NCBI GenBank assembly: GCA_037953625.1 | Contig: CM075650.1 | Coordinates: forward strand, 145,109,206 to 145,173,205 | From: Crotalaria pallida | Taxonomy: Eukaryota > Streptophyta > Magnoliopsida > Fabales > Fabaceae | Length of the DNA stretch: 64,000 bases | Reading direction: 5' to 3' | Shown here: one piece after another, positions 34,522-44,013 of the stretch | Layout of the letters: each line of letters opens with the position of its first letter | Numbering within the stretch: the stretch's first letter is position 1 | Notes under the pieces: model-generated | Database searches by the model: none | What the model saw: the letters and a program-made list of their open reading frames with translations, nothing else | Told to the model about the DNA's origin: nothing | Position numbers and translations under genes: made by a program

Positions 34522-36265
34522 TGTTGAATCAAAGAGTTTGATGAACGACAAATGTATGACAAATGAACAAGTTCAGCATTAAGTATCTCTGATCTCGGTC
34601 ACCGACGGAAACAATTGAATCCGACCAGAATAACAGAGAAGTCAAAATTCTGAAGACGTGCTCGGTGTTCTCGACATCTAGCTGGGAAGGATAAGTGGAT
34701 CAGACCGTTGTGAATGAAGCCGGAGCTAATCATCTTAAACTCAGCGCACTCGGAAGTGATCAATCCGAGCCATCGCTCAGAGTCTATAAGTTGGTCGAGA
34801 GATCAGCTCAGCAAGGGGAAATCAGATAGTTGGCCGAGAGATCAACTCAGCAAGGGGAAATCAGATAGTTGGCCGAGAGATCAGCTCAGCAAAGGGAAAT
34901 CAGATAGTACCTTTCAAGTTCCGAAGCTCGAACCAATATCAAGCTCGGCAACACTGCTCATCATCTTCAACCTCCAGCAAGTACAACCCGCATGCACCTC
35001 ATTAATTACGTACCAGTATTATAGTACTATGCGTGGCTGGCAGTTTTGTCCTCATCTCAACAGCGCCCAACTGTCATCAAACTTCAAATTTCAAAATTGG
35101 AAAGCGACAGTTTTGGACTGGTCTGATAAAGAACAGACAAAGCAGAACTTGCAGAAAAATGGCAGAAAATGTTCTGGCATATTCGTTGGGAGCATCAAGG
35201 CATATTCCAAAATAATCTTTCCCTTCTTTCCTACCTCATACATGGTTACTCCACTATAAAAGGAGAACCTTAGCCTCTCCAAAAGAGAGTATAACACACG
35301 AACACATAAAAGAAGACCAGAGAGCAAAAGCCAAAAATTTTCATACTCATTCTCTGTTTTACAAGTGCTCAAACCGCAGAAAAGAGAACCTTGAGAGTGT
35401 GAGTGCAAATCTTTCATACTCGTAAACCAAGCCTCAAATCGGTTCTCTACATTCTCAAAAGCCTTTCTCAAACACTTAACCGAAAACTCATTTGTTCATT
35501 AATCCTTTAGAATCTTATACACTTGAGTTTCGGGTTGGAGCCATCATCTTCACTACACCATTTCTTCAAGTCTTGAGTTGTTCTCAAGCACGGTAAAATC
35601 TTGGAAGATTTCCAAGTTCGTTCAAGAGGTACTTGGCGATTGAAGTCTTAGGAGGTTCCTGAGCAAAAATCCAAGGAGGTTCTTTGGTGAAAATCCTTGA
35701 AGGTTTCAAGGTGTCTTGAAGGTTTCAAGGTGTCTTGAAGGTTTCAAGACTGTGAAAGTCCGGCGATGTGCTCGGCATTTTGTATCAGTAGGTAGAAGCC
35801 AAGAGTTTGGTACTCTCTTGGTGGGTTTAATTGATCCCGTGTAATCTCTATCTATTTGATTTTATTAAAAGCTCCTTAAAGGTTTTAAGGGGGACTCGAC
35901 GTAGCTCACCGTGTTGGTGAGTGAACCAGGATAAGTCTCGGTGTCTCATTTTCTTTACTGCTTTCATTTACTTTCTGAGCATTTGATCGAACACTTTGCT
36001 CTAACTTAACGCTCAGACAGTGATAACATTTTTCCGCTGCAAACCTGATCCTTTGAGTGTGCAGCTCGGATAATCAGTGTTCAGTCTAGAAACTGGTTAT
36101 CAAGATCTGCTCGCCTCAAAGTCAGTGTTTTTACTCTGAAAAGTTAGCTTTATCCGACTGATTTCAACACTTCACGAAAAATTGGTATTATTGCTTCCAT
36201 CTACTATTCACCCCCCCTCTGGTAGATTGTTAAGACCATTCCCTCGGTTTCCATCGTTTTCAACA
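34522..36265 (+). repeat. 3' LTR of the copia element
   Basis: 1744 bp, same ends as the 5' LTR. It has the three 39-bp repeats (about 34790-34907), a TATA box at 35255-35261, and one extra copy of a 20-bp AAGGTTTCAAGGTGTCTTG unit at about 35700 compared with the 5' LTR. The longer C-run TTCACCCCCCCTCTGG lies near 36210. Confidence 0.92.
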
Positions 36266-36270
36266 ACTCC

Positions 36271-36976
36271 GACCGTTTTTTTTAAAGAAACAAACTGATA
36301 TATGAAAATTAATTCCTTGATGAGCCAAAAATTAAGAATTAAAACAAATATGCGAGAATCAAATTAAACATTATTATTAAAAAAAATATATAATGCCTAC
36401 ATGAGTCGTTATTGGATAATTAAACTCAAAATAAAAACGGATTTGATGCACGGGCTTGTATCTTAGTCAATACCTACTTGGATTTATAACTAGGTATCAC
36501 ATTATTATCTCTAATTCCCATCCAAAACATGTATTAATTACACTAATCATTCTCTCTCCACTAATAATCAATTTTGTGTTCACTCAAGGATGTGAACAGT
36601 CAACGAGTATGAGGCCCAAATTTTTAACTAGGCCCAATGTGTATGTTCTTCTTCCACTTTCCCACACTTCATTTTCATCTTTATTTCCCTCTCTTCATTT
36701 TCATCTTCTTCTTTTCTTTACACTCCATAACCACACTTTAATCTTCTATACAAATAAACATCAATTAATAATCATCAAAATCTTATGGTGACTTCAGAAT
36801 TATTATACTATACGATGAGATAAAGCAGATGAACCAAGGAGAATCACAAACCGTCACTTCCGCTCCGTGCCCCTGGTCGTAACCACCGCCGTTCGCAAAA
36901 CCGATGGCGGGGTTTTGGTCGCACGGCTCTCCCCGTCGCAACGCCATAACCCACGCGCCCCACCGCCACTGTCCAC
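36271..36976 (+). promoter_or_regulatory. Possible host promoter and 5' leader
   Basis: No ORF. GGCCCAA occurs twice (about 36613 and 36632), matching the site II element common in plant housekeeping promoters. CT-rich leader-like DNA follows, and from 36850 a GC-rich stretch resembling a 5' exon. The exon is interrupted at 36977 by a solo LTR and resumes at 40445. Confidence 0.4.
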
Positions 36977-37248
36977 TGTAACACCCCTAATTTTCGTCTC
37001 CCAAAATAACAAAGAAATTAATTATAACAATTATTTTATAATTGATTTATATTAGTTTTGAAAGTTTTAGTTTTTGTACATTATGTGTTTTTATGTATAA
37101 AAATATGAGATATATTTTTATATGGTTATTTTGTACAAAAATACGAATATTGTAATTTAGTCCTTGGGCTGGGACCTAATTGCAATATTAGAAAGGTTTT
37201 TGAAGAAAGAGTAATTAAATTATTAATTTTTGAAGTTTTATCAGTATG

Positions 37249-37280
37249 TAACCGGTTAGAAGGGCTTTGTAACCGGTTAC
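37249..37280. promoter_or_regulatory. TAACCGGTTA pair upstream of the solo-LTR TATA box
   Basis: TAACCGGTTA at 37249-37258 and 37270-37279 (the second extended to a 12-bp palindrome GTAACCGGTTAC), 21 bp start to start. The TATA box follows at 37411. Confidence 0.6.
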
Positions 37281-37410
37281 ACGATGAACTCAGAAAACTT
37301 GGTTAGTGCGTTTGATGAGTAATCACGCGTTTTAACCCAGAATTGGCCACGAAATCATCTTAATCTTAGTGGGGAAAGACGTGTCAACATGCATGGAACT
37401 CTGATTTTGC

Positions 37411-37418
37411 TATATATA
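37411..37418 (+). promoter_or_regulatory. TATA box of the 36977 solo LTR
   Basis: TATATATA followed by GC and a leader-like sequence, 434 bases into the LTR, a position typical of a U3/R boundary. Confidence 0.55.
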
Positions 37419-38300
37419 GCCTTGTGTTGATGAATTGAAACCCATTTTTGCTCTTGAATTGCTGAAGCTCTGTTTTAGGGTTCCATAGTCTTTCTATTCG
37501 ATTCTCAGTCTGTGTTGAGAGTTAGGAAACGAGTGATACACTGTTACAAAGCTCACATCAAGGGCTTTGTATTGATATAAAGTTTGTGAGTTGAGAGTCC
37601 CTGAATCGAGAGAACGAAGCTTGCAAAGTAAGGGTGTTGAAGCTGTCAACACTGATTCTGAATCTCTAGAGCTTACTTCAAGCTTTGATTTGAGTAAGTA
37701 TGCACACTTTTTGAGTCTCAAATCTGTTCAAATCTTTAGTGCATGTTGCATAGAGTGAGTATTGATGGTTTTCCCCAATTTGTTTGTCCATTTCATGTGT
37801 CAAATCTTATAGTTTTTGGACCCTGTCAAACCTGTTGTTGGTTGAGAATGGAGATTGTGGATTCTGGGGAGATCTTGCAAATTCCAGTGATTAAATTCAT
37901 CAAGCACAACTTAGAGGTAAGGGGGAAGCTTACTATTTGCTAGGATGAGTTACCAAGAGACTCTAAGGGTATAGTGTGAATTGGTTTAATGGCTTAGAGG
38001 CCAACTTTAGCTCATTTCTGATGTTGAGAAATTATAATATGATGCATGCAAGCTATTGTGATGACAATTTCATGACTTATTTGGATATTATGTGAATTGA
38101 TGCATTAAGTTGTGAAATATGTGATTTTTGCACTTTTGGTGAAGGATGATTTTGCATGCATGAATTTGGGATATGTTTAAGTGTTTAAACATGTGTACTT
38201 TAAGGTATTAAACTTTGGGTAATGATGAAACTAGGTTAGATTTGAGTACAATTGAAAATGGTGCTGAAAAATCAGTTTTAGTATGTTGTGCTGCATAATC

Positions 38301-39097
38301 TAACCGGTTAGAGCCTGTCTGTAACCGGTTAGAACCTGACAAAAATGAAAATATACAATTCTGGTTTTGTTAAGTAATTCTCACCATTTTTAATTGATAC
38401 TTAAGGCCTATTAACACTGTTATTACCCTGTAAATGTTGGATATGAATTCCAAACTAGATAATTGGTTTATACCTTAAAGTGAATGACAAATTCAATTGA
38501 AAATTGTGAAGTTATATGCAATTTGATGCTCATAATGTTAATGGGTGCAAGATTAATGTGTTGCAGTGGGTAACATGTTAATATTAAGGTATTGTAACTC
38601 TGTGTATGGTTGAAATTGGTTAGATTTGAGTATTGGAAAGAATGGTATGCAAAACCTCACTTTTCAGTGTATTTTATGCATAATCTAACTGGTTAGTCTG
38701 AGGCTGTAACCGGTTAGATACTGTCAGTTTTCAAAAGAAAAAGGTTTCTGAAATTGGCTAAGTGTTCATACCATTTGTACTCAAGTTTAAGCTAGAATTT
38801 CATATAAAGACCAATCAAAAAATATGTGATTGAGCACTGTTTGGTTTAGATTGGAGGTGATGAGTTAATACCTTAATATTTAATGATAATTTCAAGAGGA
38901 AATTATGCATAAATGAAATTGGATTATGACTTAGATCGATCTTTTGAATGATAATATGTGTTGAACTTGAGGTATTCTGTTATGCTAAGACCCTGTTATT
39001 GGATTGAGTAGAGAATTCAAGAAAAGATTCTTTGAAAATCAGTGGTTTCAAGTTCAGGGTGTAATTCTAACCGGTTAGGTTGTGATGTAACCGGTTA
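38301..39097. repeat. Three further TAACCGGTTA pairs in the solo LTR
   Basis: Pairs at 38301/38322 (21 bp), 38686/38707 (21 bp; first member TAACTGGTTA) and 39068/39088 (20 bp). They are about 385 bp apart from each other, and the surrounding DNA is loosely similar, so each pair belongs to a diverged ~385-bp repeat. Confidence 0.65.
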
Positions 39098-39366
39098 GTA
39101 CCTGAAACTTAAAAATAAAAGTTAAGTTTTTGAGTAAGGATTGTTAATACCAATGATTATATTCTCTCAATACAGGTCTATGAGCATATGTTTAACTTAA
39201 ATTCAAAGGTGAATTTTATGAGTAAAGTTATACCTCAAGATATCATTCAGAAGTTGTGTTTTTCTAAGTCATAATAATGAAATTAATGGAAAGACCAACC
39301 TTAGTAATTATGTGTGCATCCGTGCATGGATAAAGGTGATGAAATGGGTTGGCAAGAATCGTTTGT

Positions 39367-39731
39367 CATATTCTGGGAATATGAGTAAGTGTACTCTGGG
39401 AGTACCATATTGATGCAACCTACTTGATGACACATTCTGGGAATGTGGCCAGTGTCTGGGACATGGTTTCTTTGATGTGTTCTGGGAACACATTGGTGTG
39501 CAACCTACTTGATGACACATTTTGGGAATGTGGCCAGTGTCTGGGACATGGTTTCTTTGATACGTTCTGGGAACGTGATGCACACTCTGGGAGTGGTGCA
39601 TGTTTATATTCCAAGTATGGTTTGCTATACGTTCTGGGAACGTGATGCACACTTTGGGAGTGGTGCTTGTTATATTCCAAGTATGGTTTGCTATACGTTC
39701 TGGGAACGTATGTTAGTGTTCTGGGAACACA
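39367..39731. repeat. Array of short hairpins with constant loop and varying arms
   Basis: About a dozen inverted repeats with a TGG (or TTG) centre: arms CATATTC at 39367-39383, GTACTC at 39391-39405, CACATTC at 39431-39447, TGTC near 39453, ATGTGTTC at 39475-39493, CACATTT near 39516 (G-T pairing), ACGTTC at 39562-39576, ACTC near 39581, ACGTTC at 39629-39643, ATACGTTC at 39693-39711 and GTGTTC at 39716-39730. The opposite arm changes in step each time. Function unknown. Confidence 0.75.
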
Positions 39732-40444
39732 CTGTGTAATGGATGGACGTCCGAGATTGATTAGTATGGAGGCCTCAGGATTGTGAGATGGAAAGCATGC
39801 ATCATGCCACCTGCATTGAAAGACTTATGATGATTAACCGGGTGTGCTCATATGGTTATGCATCCTGATTTGCTACATGAATACTTGTGTATGTTAGATT
39901 TATTCTCATTTGATTATGCGAATATGTATAGCTAACCCTCATGCCCTTATTAGGTGTTGATCGTATATCTGGCTTGCACAAAAGTCAGTGAAGGGAGATG
40001 TCCCTTAGGTGCATGCAGAGTGTAGAAAGTGTGGGTTGGGAACCCTGTGTACAGATATCGAGGATCCGGCCAGATGGATGTTTGGACAGAGGACCAGTGA
40101 CCAGCTCTATAACCTCTCCATTTTTAATAGTATTTATATGATACACATTTTGAAAGAGGTATCATAAGATGAATTTAGTTTCATAATAATACCTATTTGG
40201 TATCCATGGACTTGTTACACTTGATATGTTTTGGGAGTATAATAAGATTATTTTACTATGTTTCCGCAAACTCTGATTTTATTAGTCAAATTCATTATGA
40301 ATCAAATGTTTGTGAAAAGGAATTCTCAAAGGAAAGGGACATTTTCATTTTCAGATCTTTTTCCAACAATGACAAGTCCATGTAATCATAAACTTATTAC
40401 TTTTCTTATAAAGTAAGATGATATACAAGGAGTGTTACATCCAC

Positions 40445-41085
40445 CGTCAAGCCGCCGCCGCGAGGTCGTCGGAATTCGACGGGGCTGCCACCGTTTTCTT
40501 CATCTCATTCTCCTCTTCAACATTCCCAATTACCACTATAGGTGAATCTAACTTCTACCCCTCCATTTTTGTTTTTGTTTGAAGTTGTTATAATCCTTGG
40601 ATTTGATATTGCTAATATTGAGTTTGTTCTTTTAAAAAATTGATTATATATCCTTAATCCTCATGCCTTAGGCATTCTAGAGTGTTGTTTAATTTTATTT
40701 TGGACTACTTTGAAATTTTTAGGGTTTTGAGAAAATCTCATTCAGGGCTTTTGAAGTTAAAGGATTTAATTTGTGAAATTGATGTTACATTTGTGCTACG
40801 GGAAATTTATATAACATTCATATACAATAAGTTATGTTCTTGACAATACAAGTTTAATCTATGGATTAGTTTTTATATTATGTTTGTTAGTTGGGTTGAG
40901 TATAAGGTCTTCTGCACAACATGGATTCTGCTGCTGGTGGTAGTAGAAGTAAAAGGAATCAGGATATTTGTCCTCTTGATGATAATGAAGGTATGGGTTA
41001 ATTTTATTTTGTTGAAGGGTTAGATGATTTTGAAGAATACTTTATTGCTTACCTTGCTATGTTATTTGCTTACTAATTTTCTTAT
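40445..41085 (+). pseudogene. Truncated 5' part of an unrecognised host gene
   Basis: Continues the GC-rich leader broken at 36977 and reaches a likely splice donor at CACTATAGGTGAATC (about 40540). After an AT-rich intron-like stretch, an ATG at 40921 opens a short Ser/Gly/Lys/Arg-rich frame ending in a donor-like GATAATGAAGGTATG (about 40991). Nothing further matches: a retrotransposon fragment begins at about 41086. The protein is not recognised. Confidence 0.35.
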
Positions 41086-42248
41086 TTCTATAATGAAACT
41101 GAGCAAAAAGTAGCTGGCAAATCCACTTCCGCGTCCCCTCGACCATAATCAACAACACGACCATCCACAATACCAAAGGTCGGATTTGCTCCTATAACCC
41201 GAATCCCTGGGTTTATAAAGCTTAGCTGCTGGATGACATTAACAAAGGAATCTGTTGTCGCATGATCCCAATTAAACTGATTCCGCTTGGCCCAAACTTT
41301 GTGCTTTAATGCCTTCCGACGCATCCTAGCAAGATCACCTTGCAATCGGGTCACAGCACTTTCAGATTCAGCCAGCCGCCCTTGGACTCCTTCCAATTCA
41401 GTGTTTCGGCGACGAGCCTCAGCCATCTCTCCCCGGGCAGTCTGCAGCAACCTCTCCGCCTCGGTTTTCATTCCGACTGCATCTTCCTTTGCTTTTCTAA
41501 TTTCCTCATTAGCTTTTTCAGCAATTTCTCGAGCTTTCTCGGATTCACTAAGGTTCCTTTGAAGCTCGGAATTAGCATCCGTCAATGCCTGGGTACCAGC
41601 TTGATATTCCTTGATTTGATTAAGTAGAAGTTCCTCCCGAAGGTCGGAAGCCCTCCTTTTTTTCTTTCTCAGCCGGCGATAGAGCCGCGCTAATGTCTTC
41701 AGCATTTTTCGCGATATGGAAAGCGTAACTAGCCGCCCTCAGCATATCCTTGCTCAAAATACGACAGTTATTTTTCAAAGTATGTGCAGATTGGCTCAAG
41801 AGCCTCTTCTTGTCATTGGGAGTATAAACCATATTAACAAATTTTTCTTGCAACTTCCGAGCCCAGACAGTTTCCTCTGTGGGATCAGATATGTCAAACC
41901 ACAAATATTTCTTTTCCGAGGATGACTTCAACGGATTCAACAATTCGACTGCCTTACCCTTTCTCTTATCCAGCCTAGCCTTCTTGGCCAAGGGTTCATG
42001 GTCTTCCTCCTCCTCTTCCTCATCCACGTTGACAAGAGGAACACTAGTGACGATATTGTCGACAGGCACAGTAGGTGCCGGCATATCTTGTACAACCTCG
42101 GCACCAGAAGGTGGTACCATTGCAACAGTAACGGACTGAGTAGCCTCGTTGGAAGCTGCCGCACTCGGAGATCCAGCTGCCTCGTCCAGCTTGATCTTGG
42201 CAAGTTCTCTCATACGAGCATCGGCTTTGTTCATCTTAGACATTCTAA

Positions 42249-42281
42249 CTGCAAAAGCAAAAAAGGGTTAAAAAAAATTAC
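42249..42281 (-). other. 33-base GT-AG gap in the antisense ORF
   Basis: On the minus strand GTAATTTTTTTTAACCC ... TTTTGCAG separates two open segments (42478-42282 and 42248 on) and would keep the frame open if removed. At 33 bases it is well below the usual minimum for plant introns, so either an intron shortened by deletion or coincidence. Confidence 0.3.
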
Positions 42282-42838
42282 CAAGTTCAGGTTTCACAAG
42301 TTCTTTTGGCAGTATAACAATATTTCTAATGCCGACCTGACCGTTCGACTTGAGATACTTGTAAAAAGTATCACAAGTGTGCCTCTCGGCATCTGACAGC
42401 TCCTTATTATAATGATATTGATACAGCTTTGGATGCCTATTAAAAAATTCGGGAGACCAGGATAGGGGAAACCGAGGCCGATCTGTAAGATCCATGAAGA
42501 ATGTTTTGATAAATGCCAAAAGGTTTTGAACAAGCTACAAATGTGTTGATCAAGTTCAAGCTCAACAAGCAACAACAAACATCAAGTGATGAAGAGAGAG
42601 CAAGCTCATGAAGACTTAGTTTGGTAGTTTGTGTTTTAATGTTTTATCTTTTGCCTCACAAGTCTTTTAGTTTATGAGTTTGGGTAGAGTTATTAGAGGG
42701 TAGTGAATCTCTTTTGATTGCATGATTATATCATATTTTGAGTATTCACTTTGCCTAAAATCAATAGGTGGCTTAAAGGTTTGAAAGAAAAGGTTTAGTT
42801 TTTGAGAAAACAAGTTTTAAGTGATTTTTAATGTTAAT

Positions 42839-43008
42839 AATCGATTAACAGATTTTGATAATTGATTAACAGTGTATTTTGAACTGATAATCGATTAACA
42901 AACTTTTGATAATCTATTATCTGCACTTTACTCGAGTATTTTTGCTCTCACTCGAGTGAAAATTATCTTGCTTTCGTATTACTCGATTAACACTTATTTT
43001 ACTCGAGT
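42839..43008. promoter_or_regulatory. Four palindrome pairs upstream of the solo-LTR TATA box
   Basis: AATCGATT 42839 with AATTGATT 42860 (21 bp); AATCGATT 42889 with AATCTATT 42911 (22 bp); ACTCGAGT 42930 with ACTCGAGT 42950 (20 bp); ACTCGATT 42981 with ACTCGAGT 43001 (20 bp). The TATA box is at 43088. This LTR carries both palindrome types, while the related LTRs at 28881 and 32915 carry only ACTCGAGT-type pairs. Confidence 0.65.
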
Positions 43009-43087
43009 AAACAGGGTCTGTAACTGTTTTAAATACGTTTTTCACTTCTCAAAAGCTATTCCAAGTTGCTCCAACTTTTGGGTATTC

Positions 43088-43095
43088 TATATAAA
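43088..43095 (+). promoter_or_regulatory. TATA box of the 42484 solo LTR
   Basis: TATATAAA in GGTATTCTATATAAACC, equivalent to the minus-strand boxes at 28794-28801 and 32828-32835. The nearest palindrome is 80 bases upstream in all three. Confidence 0.7.
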
Positions 43096-43954
43096 CCTTT
43101 TCCTAACCTTTGTGTATTATTATTACACTTTCATAATCAATTTTACAAAGAATCAAAGCCACTCTATTCTCTCTCACTCTCTCAAGATCAAAGCTCTCAT
43201 TTTCATATTCTTTGATCAAGAACCTTGAATCTCTCATGTTGATATTTCATAGCTTTTGAAAGAGATTCATAGGATTGTTATTGTTTTTCATTTGAGTTGT
43301 AATCTTTGCAAAAGGCAAGCTATCTACAACAAAGGAAGACTTGATTTTGTGAGTCAAGCAAAGTTATATTGGAAGCCTTGGTGAGGCATTTCATCAAGCA
43401 CTTGGAAGCCTTGTTGAAGAACAAGCATTTGGAAGTCTTGTAGTAAAGCAAGCAATTGGAAGACTTGTTGTGGGTATCGGCAAGCAAGAGAAGAGGTTAG
43501 ATTAGATATCAATAGGATTACAAGGCAAGGGTGTGGTATCTCTTGTAGGCTAGCAAGAAGGGAGTCTTGTGAGGCATTTACTTGTAATTTGAGAAAATCT
43601 AATTCCTCATAGTGAAGAATCTCTCTTGGTTGAAGAGGGGACTGGAGTAGCTTTCAAGTGGATGAAAGTGAACCAGGATAAATCACTGTGTCGTATCTCT
43701 AAACTCTCTACTCTTTACAATTCTTGTTATTCATATTATTCTTGATTGAAAACCTAGAAAAAGTGATTTTTCATAATTGATTGAATTGAATCTTAATTGT
43801 GCAAAATTGGTTTGGGGAAAATCATTTTTATAACCTAGGTTAATCAATAAGAATATAGGTGTTAATTGTTTCCGCTGAATCTCTGGTTATACTTATTAAT
43901 TGATTGATTTTCGTATTCGATTGAAAAAGTGATTTTTCAGTTTCTGTCAGATCT

Positions 43955-44013
43955 ACTCGAGTAAGAGAGAATTTAATCGAGTAATACTCGAGTAAATATC
44001 AGAGTACTCGAGT
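43955..44013. repeat. Second palindrome cluster near the solo-LTR 3' end
   Basis: ACTCGAGT at 43955, AATCGAGT at 43975, ACTCGAGT at 43986 and ACTCGAGT at 44006. Spacings are 20, 11 and 20 bp, that is about two, one and two helical turns. It lies downstream of the TATA box, in the likely R/U5. Confidence 0.6.

Larger units (their letters stand above)
21566..36265 (+). mobile_element. Ty1/copia retrotransposon, Sirevirus-like
   Basis: 14.7 kb in total, about 9.1 kb without the nested element. LTRs lie at 21566-23298 and 34522-36265, with exact 5-bp target duplication ACTCC (21561-21565, 36266-36270). Plus-strand order: LTR, tRNA-Met site, gag, protease, integrase, reverse transcriptase, RNase H, 3' non-coding zone with several purine tracts, LTR. 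Copia gene order with an extended gag holding two zinc knuckles, and multiple GGGGGAG tracts before the 3' LTR, fits the Sirevirus genus. All genes are interrupted by stops, one frameshift and the nested element. Confidence 0.92.
36977..40439 (+). mobile_element. Solo LTR, Ty3/gypsy-like, 3463 bp
   Basis: Starts TGTAACACCCCTAA and ends GGAGTGTTACA, with an exact 5-bp target duplication TCCAC (36972-36976, 40440-40444). No second copy of the ends, no primer site and no coding region inside, so it is a solo LTR left by recombination. TATATATA lies at 37411-37418. Four TAACCGGTTA-type palindrome pairs (first 140 bp upstream of the TATA) and a hairpin array at 39367-39731 are inside. Orientation is taken from the TATA position and the TGTAACACCCC end. 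Confidence 0.85.

Noticed and set aside
36380..36460. Possible Helitron 3' end (GCACGGGCTTGTATCTTAG)
   Set aside because: The terminal tetranucleotide does not fit CTRR, no clear hairpin precedes it, and no matching 5' end was found.
39367..39731. Heat-shock elements (TTC/GAA inverted units)
   Set aside because: The gap between TTC and GAA is three bases, not the two required for heat-shock factor sites, and the arms vary far beyond the core.
39308..39739. His/Cys-rich frames of 70-115 codons on both strands
   Set aside because: They arise from the hairpin array, whose inverted repeats keep several frames open. No conserved domain or start context.
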